From Actinomyces sp. B33 (GTDB lineage Bacteria; Actinomycetota; Actinomycetes; Actinomycetales; Actinomycetaceae), in assembly GCF_028437565.1 (NCBI RefSeq), contig NZ_JAMRYR010000001.1:434001-498000 (forward strand): a stretch of 64,000 nucleotides of DNA. Direction: 5' to 3'. Made by a program: the position numbers and the translations under genes. The stretch's first letter is position 1, and the number at the start of each line of letters is the position of its first letter. A model generated the notes under the pieces. The model was given only the letters and a program-made list of their open reading frames with translations. It was not told the origin of the DNA and ran no database searches. Below, one piece after another: positions 8,184 through 15,942 of the stretch.

Positions 8184-9125
8184 TCACTCCCTCGTTCTTT
8201 GGCTCTGGACGTAGAGGAATGCGAGGACCATCGACAGGACGAGGACGATCACGGCGCTCGTCGACGCCGATGAGAAGGAGTACTCGGCGAAGGCGAGTTT
8301 GTAGGTGTAGGTCGACAGCATGTCCGTCTTGTTGAGGGGCCCTCCGCCCGTCGTCATCCAGACGAGGGCGAATTGCTGAGAGGTCCAGATGACGTCGAGG
8401 AGGGCCATCGAGACGATGATCGGTTTGAGCTGGGGAAGCGTGATCGACCAGAATCTGCGGATCGGCCCGGCACCGTCGACTTCGGCCGCCTCGTAGAGAT
8501 CCGTGGGGATTCCCTGCAGGCCGGCGAGGATCGAGATCATGAAGAACGGGTATCCCGACCAGATGTTGATGAAGATGATCGCGGGGAGCGCGAGGTGGGG
8601 GTCGGCGAGCCATTCCTTGTGGGGGTCGACGAGGCCGATGCCGGACAGGAGCGCGTTGGCGACGCCGTTGGGGTTGAGGATGAGCCGCCACAGGATCGCG
8701 ATGATCGCGACGGTGAGCAGCCATGGGAGGACGAAGAGGGTTCTGAAGATCGTCTTGGTGACCGCCGACAGGCATGAGGCGTTGAGGAGCATGGCGAAGG
8801 CGAGGCCGATGATCATGTGCACGATGACGGAGGCCCCGACGAACCACGCGGTGTTCGCGAGGGCGGTGTGGAACTTCGAGTCGGTGAGGATGTCGGCGTA
8901 GTTCTCGAGTCCGACGAAATGGGGGTTCTTGTCGGTGATCGCTCCGCTGTGGAACGAGTACCAGACGACCATGACGATCGGCACCGCCATGAGCATCGCG
9001 AGGAGGGCGAGCGTCGGAGCGAGGTAGGCGTAGGGGACCGTCATCTGTTTCGCGCGCTCGGCGAGGGGCGGCCGATTCTCGATGGGGCGGTCGGCTCTCG
9101 TGGGCAAGTCCGTTCGAGTTGTCAT
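8184..9125 (-). CDS. Carbohydrate ABC transporter permease, MalF type (CUT1)
   Basis: A 313-residue protein with six predicted helices after a cytoplasmic N-terminus. The EAA loop reads LYEAAEVDGAGPIRRFWSIT followed by LPQLKP. I chose the ATG at 9125 (MTTRTDL) because the earlier in-frame ATG lies in the hairpin between this gene and the binding-protein gene. It pairs with the MalG-type gene downstream and takes substrate from the lipoprotein encoded at 9181-10473. Confidence 0.88.
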   Translation of the reverse strand: MTTRTDLPTRADRPIENRPPLAERAKQMTVPYAYLAPTLALLAMLMAVPIVMVVWYSFHSGAITDKNPHFVGLENYADILTDSKFHTALANTAWFVGASVIVHMIIGLAFAMLLNASCLSAVTKTIFRTLFVLPWLLTVAIIAILWRLILNPNGVANALLSGIGLVDPHKEWLADPHLALPAIIFINIWSGYPFFMISILAGLQGIPTDLYEAAEVDGAGPIRRFWSITLPQLKPIIVSMALLDVIWTSQQFALVWMTTGGGPLNKTDMLSTYTYKLAFAEYSFSSASTSAVIVLVLSMVLAFLYVQSQRTRE

Positions 9126-9141
9126 GATGAGTGTCAGCCGT

Positions 9142-9175
9142 CGGCCGTGGGGCGCCCGAGGGCGCCCCACGGCCG
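9142..9175 (-). terminator. Intercistronic hairpin (15-bp perfect stem)
   Basis: CGGCCGTGGGGCGCC and its exact complement are separated by CGAG, directly after the stop codon of the binding-protein gene. There is no T-tract on the minus strand. Such a stem can act as a partial terminator or RNA stabiliser, giving more binding protein than permease. Confidence 0.65.
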
Positions 9176-9180
9176 GTCGG

Positions 9181-10473
9181 TCAGAACTCCTCCATCCACG
9201 AGTCCTGGGCGGTTTTCAGCATCGTGTCGACGTCCATCTCCCCGTTGAGGTATTTCTGGAACGGTTCGTCGAATTCGCGCATGAGCGTTTCGGCGACGGG
9301 CAGGCCCGTGAACTCGTTCGCGGGTGTTCCGGAGTCCCAGATCTCGAAGGCCTTCTTGAAGAGTTCGTCATCGTTGACGAACGCGGGCACGGCCTCGTTG
9401 TTCCCCGGGAAGGCCTTCGCATCGTTGGCGAGGGTCGCGTTCGTCTCCTTCGACATGAGGAATTCGACGAGCTTCCACGCCTCCTCCGGGTGCTCCGAGC
9501 TCGCCGAGACCCCGATCCCCCACGAGGCGTAGGGCATTCCGCGTTCCCCTGTGTAGCCGTCCTTCGCGGGAATCGCGGAGATCTCGAACGCGAGGTCCGG
9601 ATTGCCCTCGCGAATGGTGTTGATGTGGGCGAGGGAGTCGATCATGAAGCCGACGCGACCGTTCGTGAAGTCCTCGACCTTGTCCTGCTCCTTCATCGTG
9701 AAGGCGCCGGGTGAGACGACTCCGGCATCCCACAGTCCTTTGATGTATTCGGCGGCGCTCTTGACGTCCTCGTTCGCGACATCCGGTTTGCCGTCTTTCG
9801 TCAGCATCGTTCCGCCGGAGGCCCACACCCACGACATGACGTCGTTTTGGATTCCGTTGGGGGTCTCCAGGGAGAGGGGCAGGGCCCACCCGCTGACATC
9901 GGAGTCCGTGGCGCGGATCTTCTTCGCGGCGTCCTCGAACTCGCTCCGATTCGTCGGGACCGCAGAGACTCCGGCCTCGTCGAGGAGGGTCGTGTTCGTG
10001 AACATCGGGTAGACGAAGTTGACGACGGGGATCATGTAGGTCGCTCCGTCGATCGCGATCTGGCTCGCCAATTGGGAGTCGTCGTAGCCGTTGTCCTTCA
10101 TGAGCGCCGTCAGGTCCGCGATCGCCCCCTGCTTGGAGAAGTCGGACACCCATGCTCCGTCGAGTCCGACGACGTCGGGCATCGTGCCGGAGGCGGATGC
10201 GGCGACGAGTTGCTCCTTCGTCGACGCGTACGGCCCCGACAGGAGCTTCACCTTGATGCCCGGGTTCTCCTTTTCGAACTCGTCCATGAGCGCGCGGAAG
10301 GAACCGTCTGGAAGTTCAGGCTCCCACCACTGGGCGAATTCGAGCATTACCTCGTCGCCGTTGCCGCCGGAAGTCGATTCGCCCGCGGAGTCTCCTCCGC
10401 CGCCGCAGGCGGCGAGCCCTATTGATGCCACGGCTGCTGCGGATAACGCAGCAAGCCACCGAGTACTGCGCAT
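9181..10473 (-). CDS. Extracellular sugar-binding lipoprotein (CUT1)
   Basis: A 430-residue solute-binding protein. A lipoprotein signal (MRSTRWLAALSAAAVASIG followed by LAAC) places the lipid-modified Cys near residue 22, followed by a glycine/serine linker. The mature part has family 1 features: FAQWWEPE, a LVAASASGTMPDVVGLDG segment and a late MPYASWGIGVSASSEHPEEA segment. GGAG sits 6 bases before the chosen ATG; upstream in-frame ATGs lack one. It is the first gene of the operon 10473 to 5239. The sugar is unknown. Confidence 0.88.
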   Translation of the reverse strand: MRSTRWLAALSAAAVASIGLAACGGGGDSAGESTSGGNGDEVMLEFAQWWEPELPDGSFRALMDEFEKENPGIKVKLLSGPYASTKEQLVAASASGTMPDVVGLDGAWVSDFSKQGAIADLTALMKDNGYDDSQLASQIAIDGATYMIPVVNFVYPMFTNTTLLDEAGVSAVPTNRSEFEDAAKKIRATDSDVSGWALPLSLETPNGIQNDVMSWVWASGGTMLTKDGKPDVANEDVKSAAEYIKGLWDAGVVSPGAFTMKEQDKVEDFTNGRVGFMIDSLAHINTIREGNPDLAFEISAIPAKDGYTGERGMPYASWGIGVSASSEHPEEAWKLVEFLMSKETNATLANDAKAFPGNNEAVPAFVNDDELFKKAFEIWDSGTPANEFTGLPVAETLMREFDEPFQKYLNGEMDVDTMLKTAQDSWMEEF

Positions 10474-10504
10474 GATCATCTCCATCGTCGTTGATGCAAT
10501 GTGC

Positions 10505-10550
10505 AACATCTTGCATGTTTTCTCTGTTTCAAGATGTTTCAGTGCAAGAT
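10505..10550. promoter_or_regulatory. Inverted repeat, likely DeoR operator
   Basis: AACATCTTG (10505-10513) and CAAGATGTT (10530-10538) are perfect 9-bp arms 16 bases apart, and a further TGCAAGAT lies at 10543-10550. The site sits between the divergent binding-protein gene and deoR-family gene and is AT-rich compared with the surroundings. Repeated CAAGAT half-sites suit a DeoR-family dimer or tetramer controlling both directions. Confidence 0.6.
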
Positions 10551-10640
10551 TAGAGCGATTTTCTTCGAACTTCTAGACTACTAAAGATAACGATTACGTA
10601 ACTAGGCGCATTGACACACTGAAAGCGGTACACTTCCCTC

Positions 10641-11459
10641 ATGGAGAGCACCTCGAACCGCCTGCCCGCAGGCCGCAAGGCCGCCATCATTCAGCAGGTC
10701 AACTCCCTGGGACAGGTGACGGTGACAACTCTCGCCCAGCACTTCAACGTCTCCTCCGACACGATTCGCCGCGACCTCGACCAACTGGACTCCGACGGCG
10801 CACTCATCCGCACCCATGGCGGGGCGATGTCGACCTTCGCCGTCCCCTGGCACGACACGCGCATCGACGACCGCCTCCGCCTTCAGCCCCAGCAGAAGAG
10901 GGCGATCGCCTCCCTCGCGGCCGGCCTCGTCTGCGACGGAGCCGTCCTGTTCATCAACGGCGGCAGCACCGTCCTCCCCCTCATCCACGAACTGGGCATC
11001 AAACGGGAACTCATCATCGCGACGAACAATCTTCGCCTCGCCTCCGAACTCAACCCGGATTCATGCCGAGACCTCTACGTCTTCGGCGGGCACGTCCGGA
11101 TCTCCGGGCAGGTGACGATCGGACCGGTCGCCTTCGCCAGCTCGATCTCCGGTATCGAGAACGACATCCGCGCCGATCTCGCCTTCATCGCCGTCGGGGC
11201 GTTCGACGAGAACGGCTTCTCGACGAGCAACCTCGACGAGGCCGCAATGCTCGCCCACATGGCCGAGAGGGCGCGCCGCGTCGCAATACTCGCCGACTCC
11301 TCGAAAGCCGGACGCCGCCTCTTCGCCTCCATCGGCCCACTGTCCCTGGCGGACTACCTCATCACCGATATGGAGCCCTCGGCCGAACTCCTCGAAAGCC
11401 TTCACCGCGCGAACGTCGAGATCCTTACTCCGAAGACGCCGGCGGGAAAAGAGAATTGA
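10641..11459 (+). CDS. DeoR-family transcriptional regulator
   Basis: A 272-residue repressor. The N-terminal winged helix (about residues 10-65) contains VTVTTLAQHFNVSSDTIRRD, then LDQLDSDGALIRTHGGA, the DeoR signature. The C-terminal sensor domain has FINGGSTVLPLI, IIATNNLRLA, VGAFDENGFST and ILADSSKAGRR, the ISOCOT-type fold that binds a sugar phosphate. It is divergent from the ABC/aldolase/kinase operon and coupled to the AGE isomerase gene 1 bp downstream. The likely inducer is a phosphorylated intermediate of that pathway. Confidence 0.88.
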   Translation: MESTSNRLPAGRKAAIIQQVNSLGQVTVTTLAQHFNVSSDTIRRDLDQLDSDGALIRTHGGAMSTFAVPWHDTRIDDRLRLQPQQKRAIASLAAGLVCDGAVLFINGGSTVLPLIHELGIKRELIIATNNLRLASELNPDSCRDLYVFGGHVRISGQVTIGPVAFASSISGIENDIRADLAFIAVGAFDENGFSTSNLDEAAMLAHMAERARRVAILADSSKAGRRLFASIGPLSLADYLITDMEPSAELLESLHRANVEILTPKTPAGKEN

Positions 11460-11460
11460 C

Positions 11461-12681
11461 ATGTCGCACACGCTCTCGAACGAACTCCAGCTCGAGGGGG
11501 CAGCCCTCCTCGACTTCGCCAAGGCGGCGCGCGCCGCTCACGGCTTCGGATGGCTCGACGATGAGGGCCGCATCGCCCCCTCAATGGGCACCCGCCTGTG
11601 GATCACCGGACGGATGACGCACTGCTTCGCCCTCGGCCGCCTCCTGGGCGACACCGATGCCCCCGCACTCGCCGAACACGGCATCCACGCGCTCCTCGAC
11701 GGGCCGCTGCGAGCGGCCGACGGATCCGGCTGGCACTCCGGGGTCGACGCCGACGGCGCACCGATGCCCGGCGCACGCGTCTCCTACGACCACAGCTTCG
11801 TCATCCTGGCGGCCGCGACCGGCCTCGTCGCCGAAGTCCCCGGCGCCGAGACACTCCTCTCGGCGGCGCTCGACTCCTTCGAGGACCTGTGGTGGGACGA
11901 GGACTCCGGAATGGTCGTGGACGCGCGCGATCCGCACGACCTCTCCCTCGACCCCTACCGGGGCGCGAACGCGAATATGCACATGGTCGAGGCCCTCCTC
12001 GCCGCGTGGAGCGCCACGGACGACCGGATCCTCCTCGAACGCGCGGAGCGGATCTGCGCGAGGATCGTCAACGTCTTCATCGCGCACAGATTCCGCCTGC
12101 CCGAACACTTCGACCGGCACTGGAGTCCTCTCCTCGACTACAACCGGGATCGGCCGGCGGACCCCTTCCGGCCCTTCGGCTCGACGATCGGGCATTGGCT
12201 GGAATGGTCGAGGCTGATGATCGAGGTCGCCTTCGCCTGCGATGCGGCCGGCCTGCCCCACCACGACCTGCTCCACGTCGCCCCCGCTCACATGTATCGC
12301 CGAGCCCTCATGGAGGGGTGGGGAGTCGACGGCGAATCCGGATTCGTCTACACGGTCGACTTCGATGGGCGCCCCGTCGTGCACGAACGGATGTACTGGG
12401 TCCTGTGCGAAGCGATCGGAGCGGCGGCGACGCTCCGGGCGGCCTCGGGCGACTCCTCCTACGGCGCCGACATCGAGGTCTTCTGGAACTGGGCGCGCGA
12501 GCACCTCATCGAACGCCCCGGGGCGTGGCGCGAGGAGCTCGATGCGACGAACGCCCCCGCGTCGGGGACCTGGTCAGGCAAACCCGATATCTACCACGCG
12601 CTTCAGGCGACGCTCATCCCTTCTCTTCCGATTGCGCCGTCATTCGCGGTTGCGCTGTTGTCCCGGCGGGAGGACGCCTGA
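11461..12681 (+). CDS. AGE-family sugar isomerase/epimerase (YihS/mannose isomerase-like)
   Basis: A 406-residue (alpha/alpha)6-barrel protein of the N-acylglucosamine 2-epimerase superfamily. Motifs: RLWITGRMTHCFALG (about residues 42-56), YDHSFVILAAA (about 110), GANANMHMVEALLAAW (about 172), a central RLPEHFDRHW and SGKPDIYHALQATLIP (about 370), the conserved His region of YihS-like isomerases. The family isomerises mannose to fructose, glucose or, for YihS, sulfoquinovose to sulfofructose. With the kinase and aldolase across the divergent promoter it would supply the ketose. It starts one base after the regulator's stop. Confidence 0.78.
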   Translation: MSHTLSNELQLEGAALLDFAKAARAAHGFGWLDDEGRIAPSMGTRLWITGRMTHCFALGRLLGDTDAPALAEHGIHALLDGPLRAADGSGWHSGVDADGAPMPGARVSYDHSFVILAAATGLVAEVPGAETLLSAALDSFEDLWWDEDSGMVVDARDPHDLSLDPYRGANANMHMVEALLAAWSATDDRILLERAERICARIVNVFIAHRFRLPEHFDRHWSPLLDYNRDRPADPFRPFGSTIGHWLEWSRLMIEVAFACDAAGLPHHDLLHVAPAHMYRRALMEGWGVDGESGFVYTVDFDGRPVVHERMYWVLCEAIGAAATLRAASGDSSYGADIEVFWNWAREHLIERPGAWREELDATNAPASGTWSGKPDIYHALQATLIPSLPIAPSFAVALLSRREDA

Positions 12682-12881
12682 AGAACCGCTCGGCGCTGCA
12701 ATGGCCGGGCGCCTGATCCGTCAGCGGCCGAATCGAGGCAGGGCCTTGACCCCCCGTCGCGAATGGTCGCCGCGTTCGTCCGACCCCCCGCAGTCGGCTC
12801 CCCTCGCAGCGGCCGCCGTCTGCGCCCGGACGCCTGCGGGCCGGCCCCGCTCGGGCAGCGCCGCCCGGGGCTAACGCGCGG

Positions 12882-13988
12882 TCAGAGGTCGGCCAGAGCC
12901 TGGGCGACGGCGCGGCGCAGGTTCTTCTGGCCGTTGCGCAGGGCCTCCTCGAGGGGCTCATCGGGGTCGCCGACCTTGACGATGCGGGTGACGCCGATGC
13001 CGAGGAGATTCTCCGACCCGTCCTTGATGCGCCCGCCGAAGACCATGACGGGGACGCCGTGGGCCCGCGCGACAGCGGTCACGCCCGCAGGGGTCTTGCC
13101 GTCGATCGTCTGGGAGTCGACGGATCCCTCGCCGGTGAACACCCAGTCGGCCCCGCGCACCTTCTCGTCGAGGCCGACGGCGGCGGCGACGAGGTCGACC
13201 CCGGGGACCAGTTCGGCGCCGCAGAAGGCGCGCAGGGCGAAGCCGAGGCCGCCGGCGGCGCCGGATCCGGGCAGGAGGGCGTCGTCCTCGTGCCCGGAGA
13301 CGACGGCGAAACGGTGATGAGCGGCGTCGAAAACGGGGATCTGCTCGTCGGTGGCGCCCTTCTGGGGGCCGAAGACGGCCGAGGCGCCCGTGGAGCCGTT
13401 GAGCGGGTTGGTGACGTCGCAGGCGACACGGATGTCGACGCCGTCGAGGAGGACGTCGAGGTCGGCGGTGTCGACGCGGGCGATACGGGCGAGGTCGGCG
13501 AGGAGGGGCCGCAGTTCGGCGCCCTCGGCGTCGTAGAAGCGGGCGCCGAGCCGGTGGAGCATGCCGATGCCGGCGTCGTTGGTGGCCGATCCGCCGATGC
13601 CGATGAGGAGTCGGCGCGCGCCCCGGTCGAGGGCGTCGCGGATGATCACGCCCAGGCCGTCGGTGTTCGACGAGGCGACATCGCGGTCGGCGGGGGCGAC
13701 GAGTTCGATGCCGGCGCAGGAGGCGACGTCGAGGACGGCGCTGTCGCCGGAGCAGGCGTAGGCGGCCCGGATGGGACGGCCGAGGGCGTCGACCGAGTCG
13801 GTCTCGACGAGAGCGACTCCCCAGGCGGCGGCGACCGCCTGGATGAAGCCCTCCCCGCCGTCGGACATCGGGACGAGGACGCAGTCGGCGTCGGGGTGGA
13901 CGTCGCGCACGCCGACGGCCATCGCGTCGGCGGCCTCCTGGGCCGTCATGTTCTCCTTGAAGGAGTCGGGGGCGAGGACGAACTTCAT
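12882..13988 (-). CDS. glxK: Glycerate kinase (GlxK/GarK family)
   Basis: A 368-residue kinase of the GarK/GlxK family, which phosphorylates D-glycerate, usually at position 2. It starts MKFVLAPDSFKENMTA, then VPMSDGGEGF (about residue 42), DVASCAGIELV, SSNTDGLGVII, LIGIGGSATNDAGIGML (glycine-rich) and VFTGEGSVDSQT near 290. I chose the ATG at 13988; an upstream ATG adds five residues without a better ribosome site. It is followed on the same strand (upstream) by a GntP permease, which may import glycerate or an aldonate. It would complete the route from tartronate semialdehyde through the reductase encoded at 17822. Confidence 0.9.
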   Translation of the reverse strand: MKFVLAPDSFKENMTAQEAADAMAVGVRDVHPDADCVLVPMSDGGEGFIQAVAAAWGVALVETDSVDALGRPIRAAYACSGDSAVLDVASCAGIELVAPADRDVASSNTDGLGVIIRDALDRGARRLLIGIGGSATNDAGIGMLHRLGARFYDAEGAELRPLLADLARIARVDTADLDVLLDGVDIRVACDVTNPLNGSTGASAVFGPQKGATDEQIPVFDAAHHRFAVVSGHEDDALLPGSGAAGGLGFALRAFCGAELVPGVDLVAAAVGLDEKVRGADWVFTGEGSVDSQTIDGKTPAGVTAVARAHGVPVMVFGGRIKDGSENLLGIGVTRIVKVGDPDEPLEEALRNGQKNLRRAVAQALADL

Positions 13989-14042
13989 GGGGGCTCCGAT
14001 CATGGGCGTCTCGTGGGGACGATTGTCTCAGGAGAACCGGGC

Positions 14043-14080
14043 CGGGACCGCTGTCGCGCAGGAGGTGGCGAGCGGTCCCG
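14043..14080 (-). terminator. Intercistronic hairpin between gntP and glycerate kinase
   Basis: CGGGACCGCT and AGCGGTCCCG form a 10-bp stem with an 18-base loop just after the permease stop. No T-tract; partial termination or mRNA stabilisation is possible. Confidence 0.45.
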
Positions 14081-14092
14081 ACCCGGTGGCGG

Positions 14093-15457
14093 TCAGCCGA
14101 CGACCATGAACAGCGCGGCCGTCACGAGGAATCCGACGACGGACACGGCGGTGGTCAGGACGGTCCATGTGCGCAGGCCCTGCGAGACGGAGAGCCCGAG
14201 GTACTTGGTGACGATCCAGAATCCCGAGTCGTTGATGTGGCTGCAGAACAGGCCGCCGAATCCCATGGCGATGGTGATGAGCGCGACCTGAGTCGGCGAG
14301 TACCCGCCGGCGACGACCGCCGGGTAGATCAGGCCGGCGGCGGTGAGGATCGACACGGAGGACGATCCCTGAGCGACGCGCAGGGCGGCGGCGATGACGA
14401 AGCCGGCGAGGATCGTCGGCATGCCGATGGAGGTCAGCAGGTCGGAGAAGGCGGTGCCGATCCCGGTCTTGACGAGGACGTTGGCGAAGACGCCGCCGGC
14501 CCCGGTCACGAAGATGACGATGGCGACCGCGTCGAGCGCGGAGTCGGCGACCTTGGCGATCTGCCCCTTCTTCCACTTCGTGATGCGCATGATGAGGACG
14601 TAGGCGACGAGGACGCCGACGAGCAGGGAGGTGGCGGGCTTGCCGACGAAGTCGGCGATCGGCCGGATCGCCGAGGTCTCGGGCAGGTTCATCACCATGA
14701 TGGAGCCGGCCATGATCATAAGGATCGGCAGGACGATGACGAACACGGTCGTCCCGGCGCCGGGGACCCTGCCGCCCTCGGCGGGGCCGTACTGGACGGA
14801 CGTCGAGCCCTGGGCGCTCTCGGCGGGGGACGGGGCGAGTGCGATCTTCTTGAAGTTGATCGGCTTGATGACGAAGTACCCGATGACGGTGACGATGAGG
14901 GCGATGAGGAGCGCCCACATCGTCACGAGCCCGGCGTCGGCCTCGAGGGCGGCGGCGGCCGCGACGGGACCGGGATGGGGCGGGATGATCGTGTGGAGGG
15001 TCGTCATGGCGACGCACACGGGGAAGGCGATGGCCAGGGGCGAGAGCTTCGCATTGCGGGCGAAGGCGAAGATCAGCGGGGCGAGGATGATGAAGCCGAC
15101 GTCGAAGAAGACGGGGATGCCGAGGATGAAGGAGGCCGCGGTGACGGCCATGACGACGCGCGCGGCGCCGAGCTTCTCGGTGAAGGCCCGGGCCATGTGG
15201 TCGGCGGCGCCGGAGACCTCGACGAGCCGTCCGAGCATGGCGCCCAGGCCGACGACGATGGCGACGGACCCGAGGGTCTTGCCCATCCCCTCGATCATCG
15301 TCGGGACGACATCGGCGATGGGGATGCCGGCGACGAGGGCCGTGCCCATCGCGACGAGGAGGAGGGAGACGTAGGCGGGCACGTCGAGGACGATGACGAG
15401 GAGCAGGAGGACCGCGATGGCGATCAGGGCGATGATCAACAGGCTCAGTGCGCTCAT
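14093..15457 (-). CDS. GntP-family gluconate/glycerate permease
   Basis: A 454-residue membrane protein with about 12-14 hydrophobic segments. Family landmarks: GMGKTLGSVAIVVGLGAMLGR, FILGIPVFFDVGFIILAPL, TIIPPHPGP, ITGAGGVFA, AQGSSSVSILTAAGL and HINDSGFWIV. The family are proton symporters for gluconate, idonate, glycerate and similar acids. It precedes the glycerate kinase on the minus strand and is divergent from the transaldolase-like operon, with a palindrome between. A second, diverged family member is at 22871. Confidence 0.9.
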   Translation of the reverse strand: MSALSLLIIALIAIAVLLLLVIVLDVPAYVSLLLVAMGTALVAGIPIADVVPTMIEGMGKTLGSVAIVVGLGAMLGRLVEVSGAADHMARAFTEKLGAARVVMAVTAASFILGIPVFFDVGFIILAPLIFAFARNAKLSPLAIAFPVCVAMTTLHTIIPPHPGPVAAAAALEADAGLVTMWALLIALIVTVIGYFVIKPINFKKIALAPSPAESAQGSTSVQYGPAEGGRVPGAGTTVFVIVLPILMIMAGSIMVMNLPETSAIRPIADFVGKPATSLLVGVLVAYVLIMRITKWKKGQIAKVADSALDAVAIVIFVTGAGGVFANVLVKTGIGTAFSDLLTSIGMPTILAGFVIAAALRVAQGSSSVSILTAAGLIYPAVVAGGYSPTQVALITIAMGFGGLFCSHINDSGFWIVTKYLGLSVSQGLRTWTVLTTAVSVVGFLVTAALFMVVG

Positions 15458-15942
15458 CGGGGCCCGCCGTCCTGGTGGGTGCTGGTGGTCTTAGCGGTGA
15501 GACCGGTTCGGTGAAGACTCATGCGAGTACTCCTAGGTACTGGGTCTTGTGGATGGGTGCTGCTCGATCGCCTCGGGCGATTCAGCGGTTGACGCGGCGC
15601 CGAACGGGGTTCTGGCGGTCCCGGCGTCGTATGCGCTCCGTTTGCGTCGTTGCCTACGGATGTCGGTGAACGGCGGGGATCCTCGCGCAGACCCGCGAGC
15701 CCTCGCCATTTGTCCGCTCGGGGCGGTGTCCCCGAGCACGCTCCGCACTGTAGCAGATGCATTGCATATGATGCATCAAGATGTTACCTTGGACGCATCG
15801 AGGACAATGCGGTCCCTCGACGACTCCCTCGGCTGCGCATCGCGACGACTCCCTCGACCCGACGCGCGAACGGCGCCAGGCGCCGCCCGGAGCACTGCTA
15901 TCGACCCGGAAGGAGAGCCACGGGATCCCCCTGGCAGACGAC
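15458..15942. other. Divergent intergenic region with promoters, no gene seen
   Basis: About 485 bp separate the permease start from the transaldolase-like gene. It holds the palindrome at 15756 and a Shine-Dalgarno-like AAGGAG at 15910-15915. Open frames through this stretch read as low-complexity sequence without start signals, so I call none. Confidence 0.45.
15756..15777. promoter_or_regulatory. Palindromic operator between gntP and transaldolase-like operon
   Basis: GATGCAT and ATGCATC are perfect 7-bp arms around TGCATATG, itself nearly symmetric. The site is AT-rich in a GC-rich setting and lies between divergent operons. The FadR-type GntR protein encoded at the end of the operon (20526) is the natural candidate to bind it. 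Confidence 0.6.

Noticed and set aside
11461-12681. Sulfoquinovose isomerase (YihS) as a firm call
   Set aside because: AGE-family enzymes for mannose, glucose and sulfoquinovose share the visible motifs, and no sulfoquinovosidase or sulfolactaldehyde reductase is nearby.
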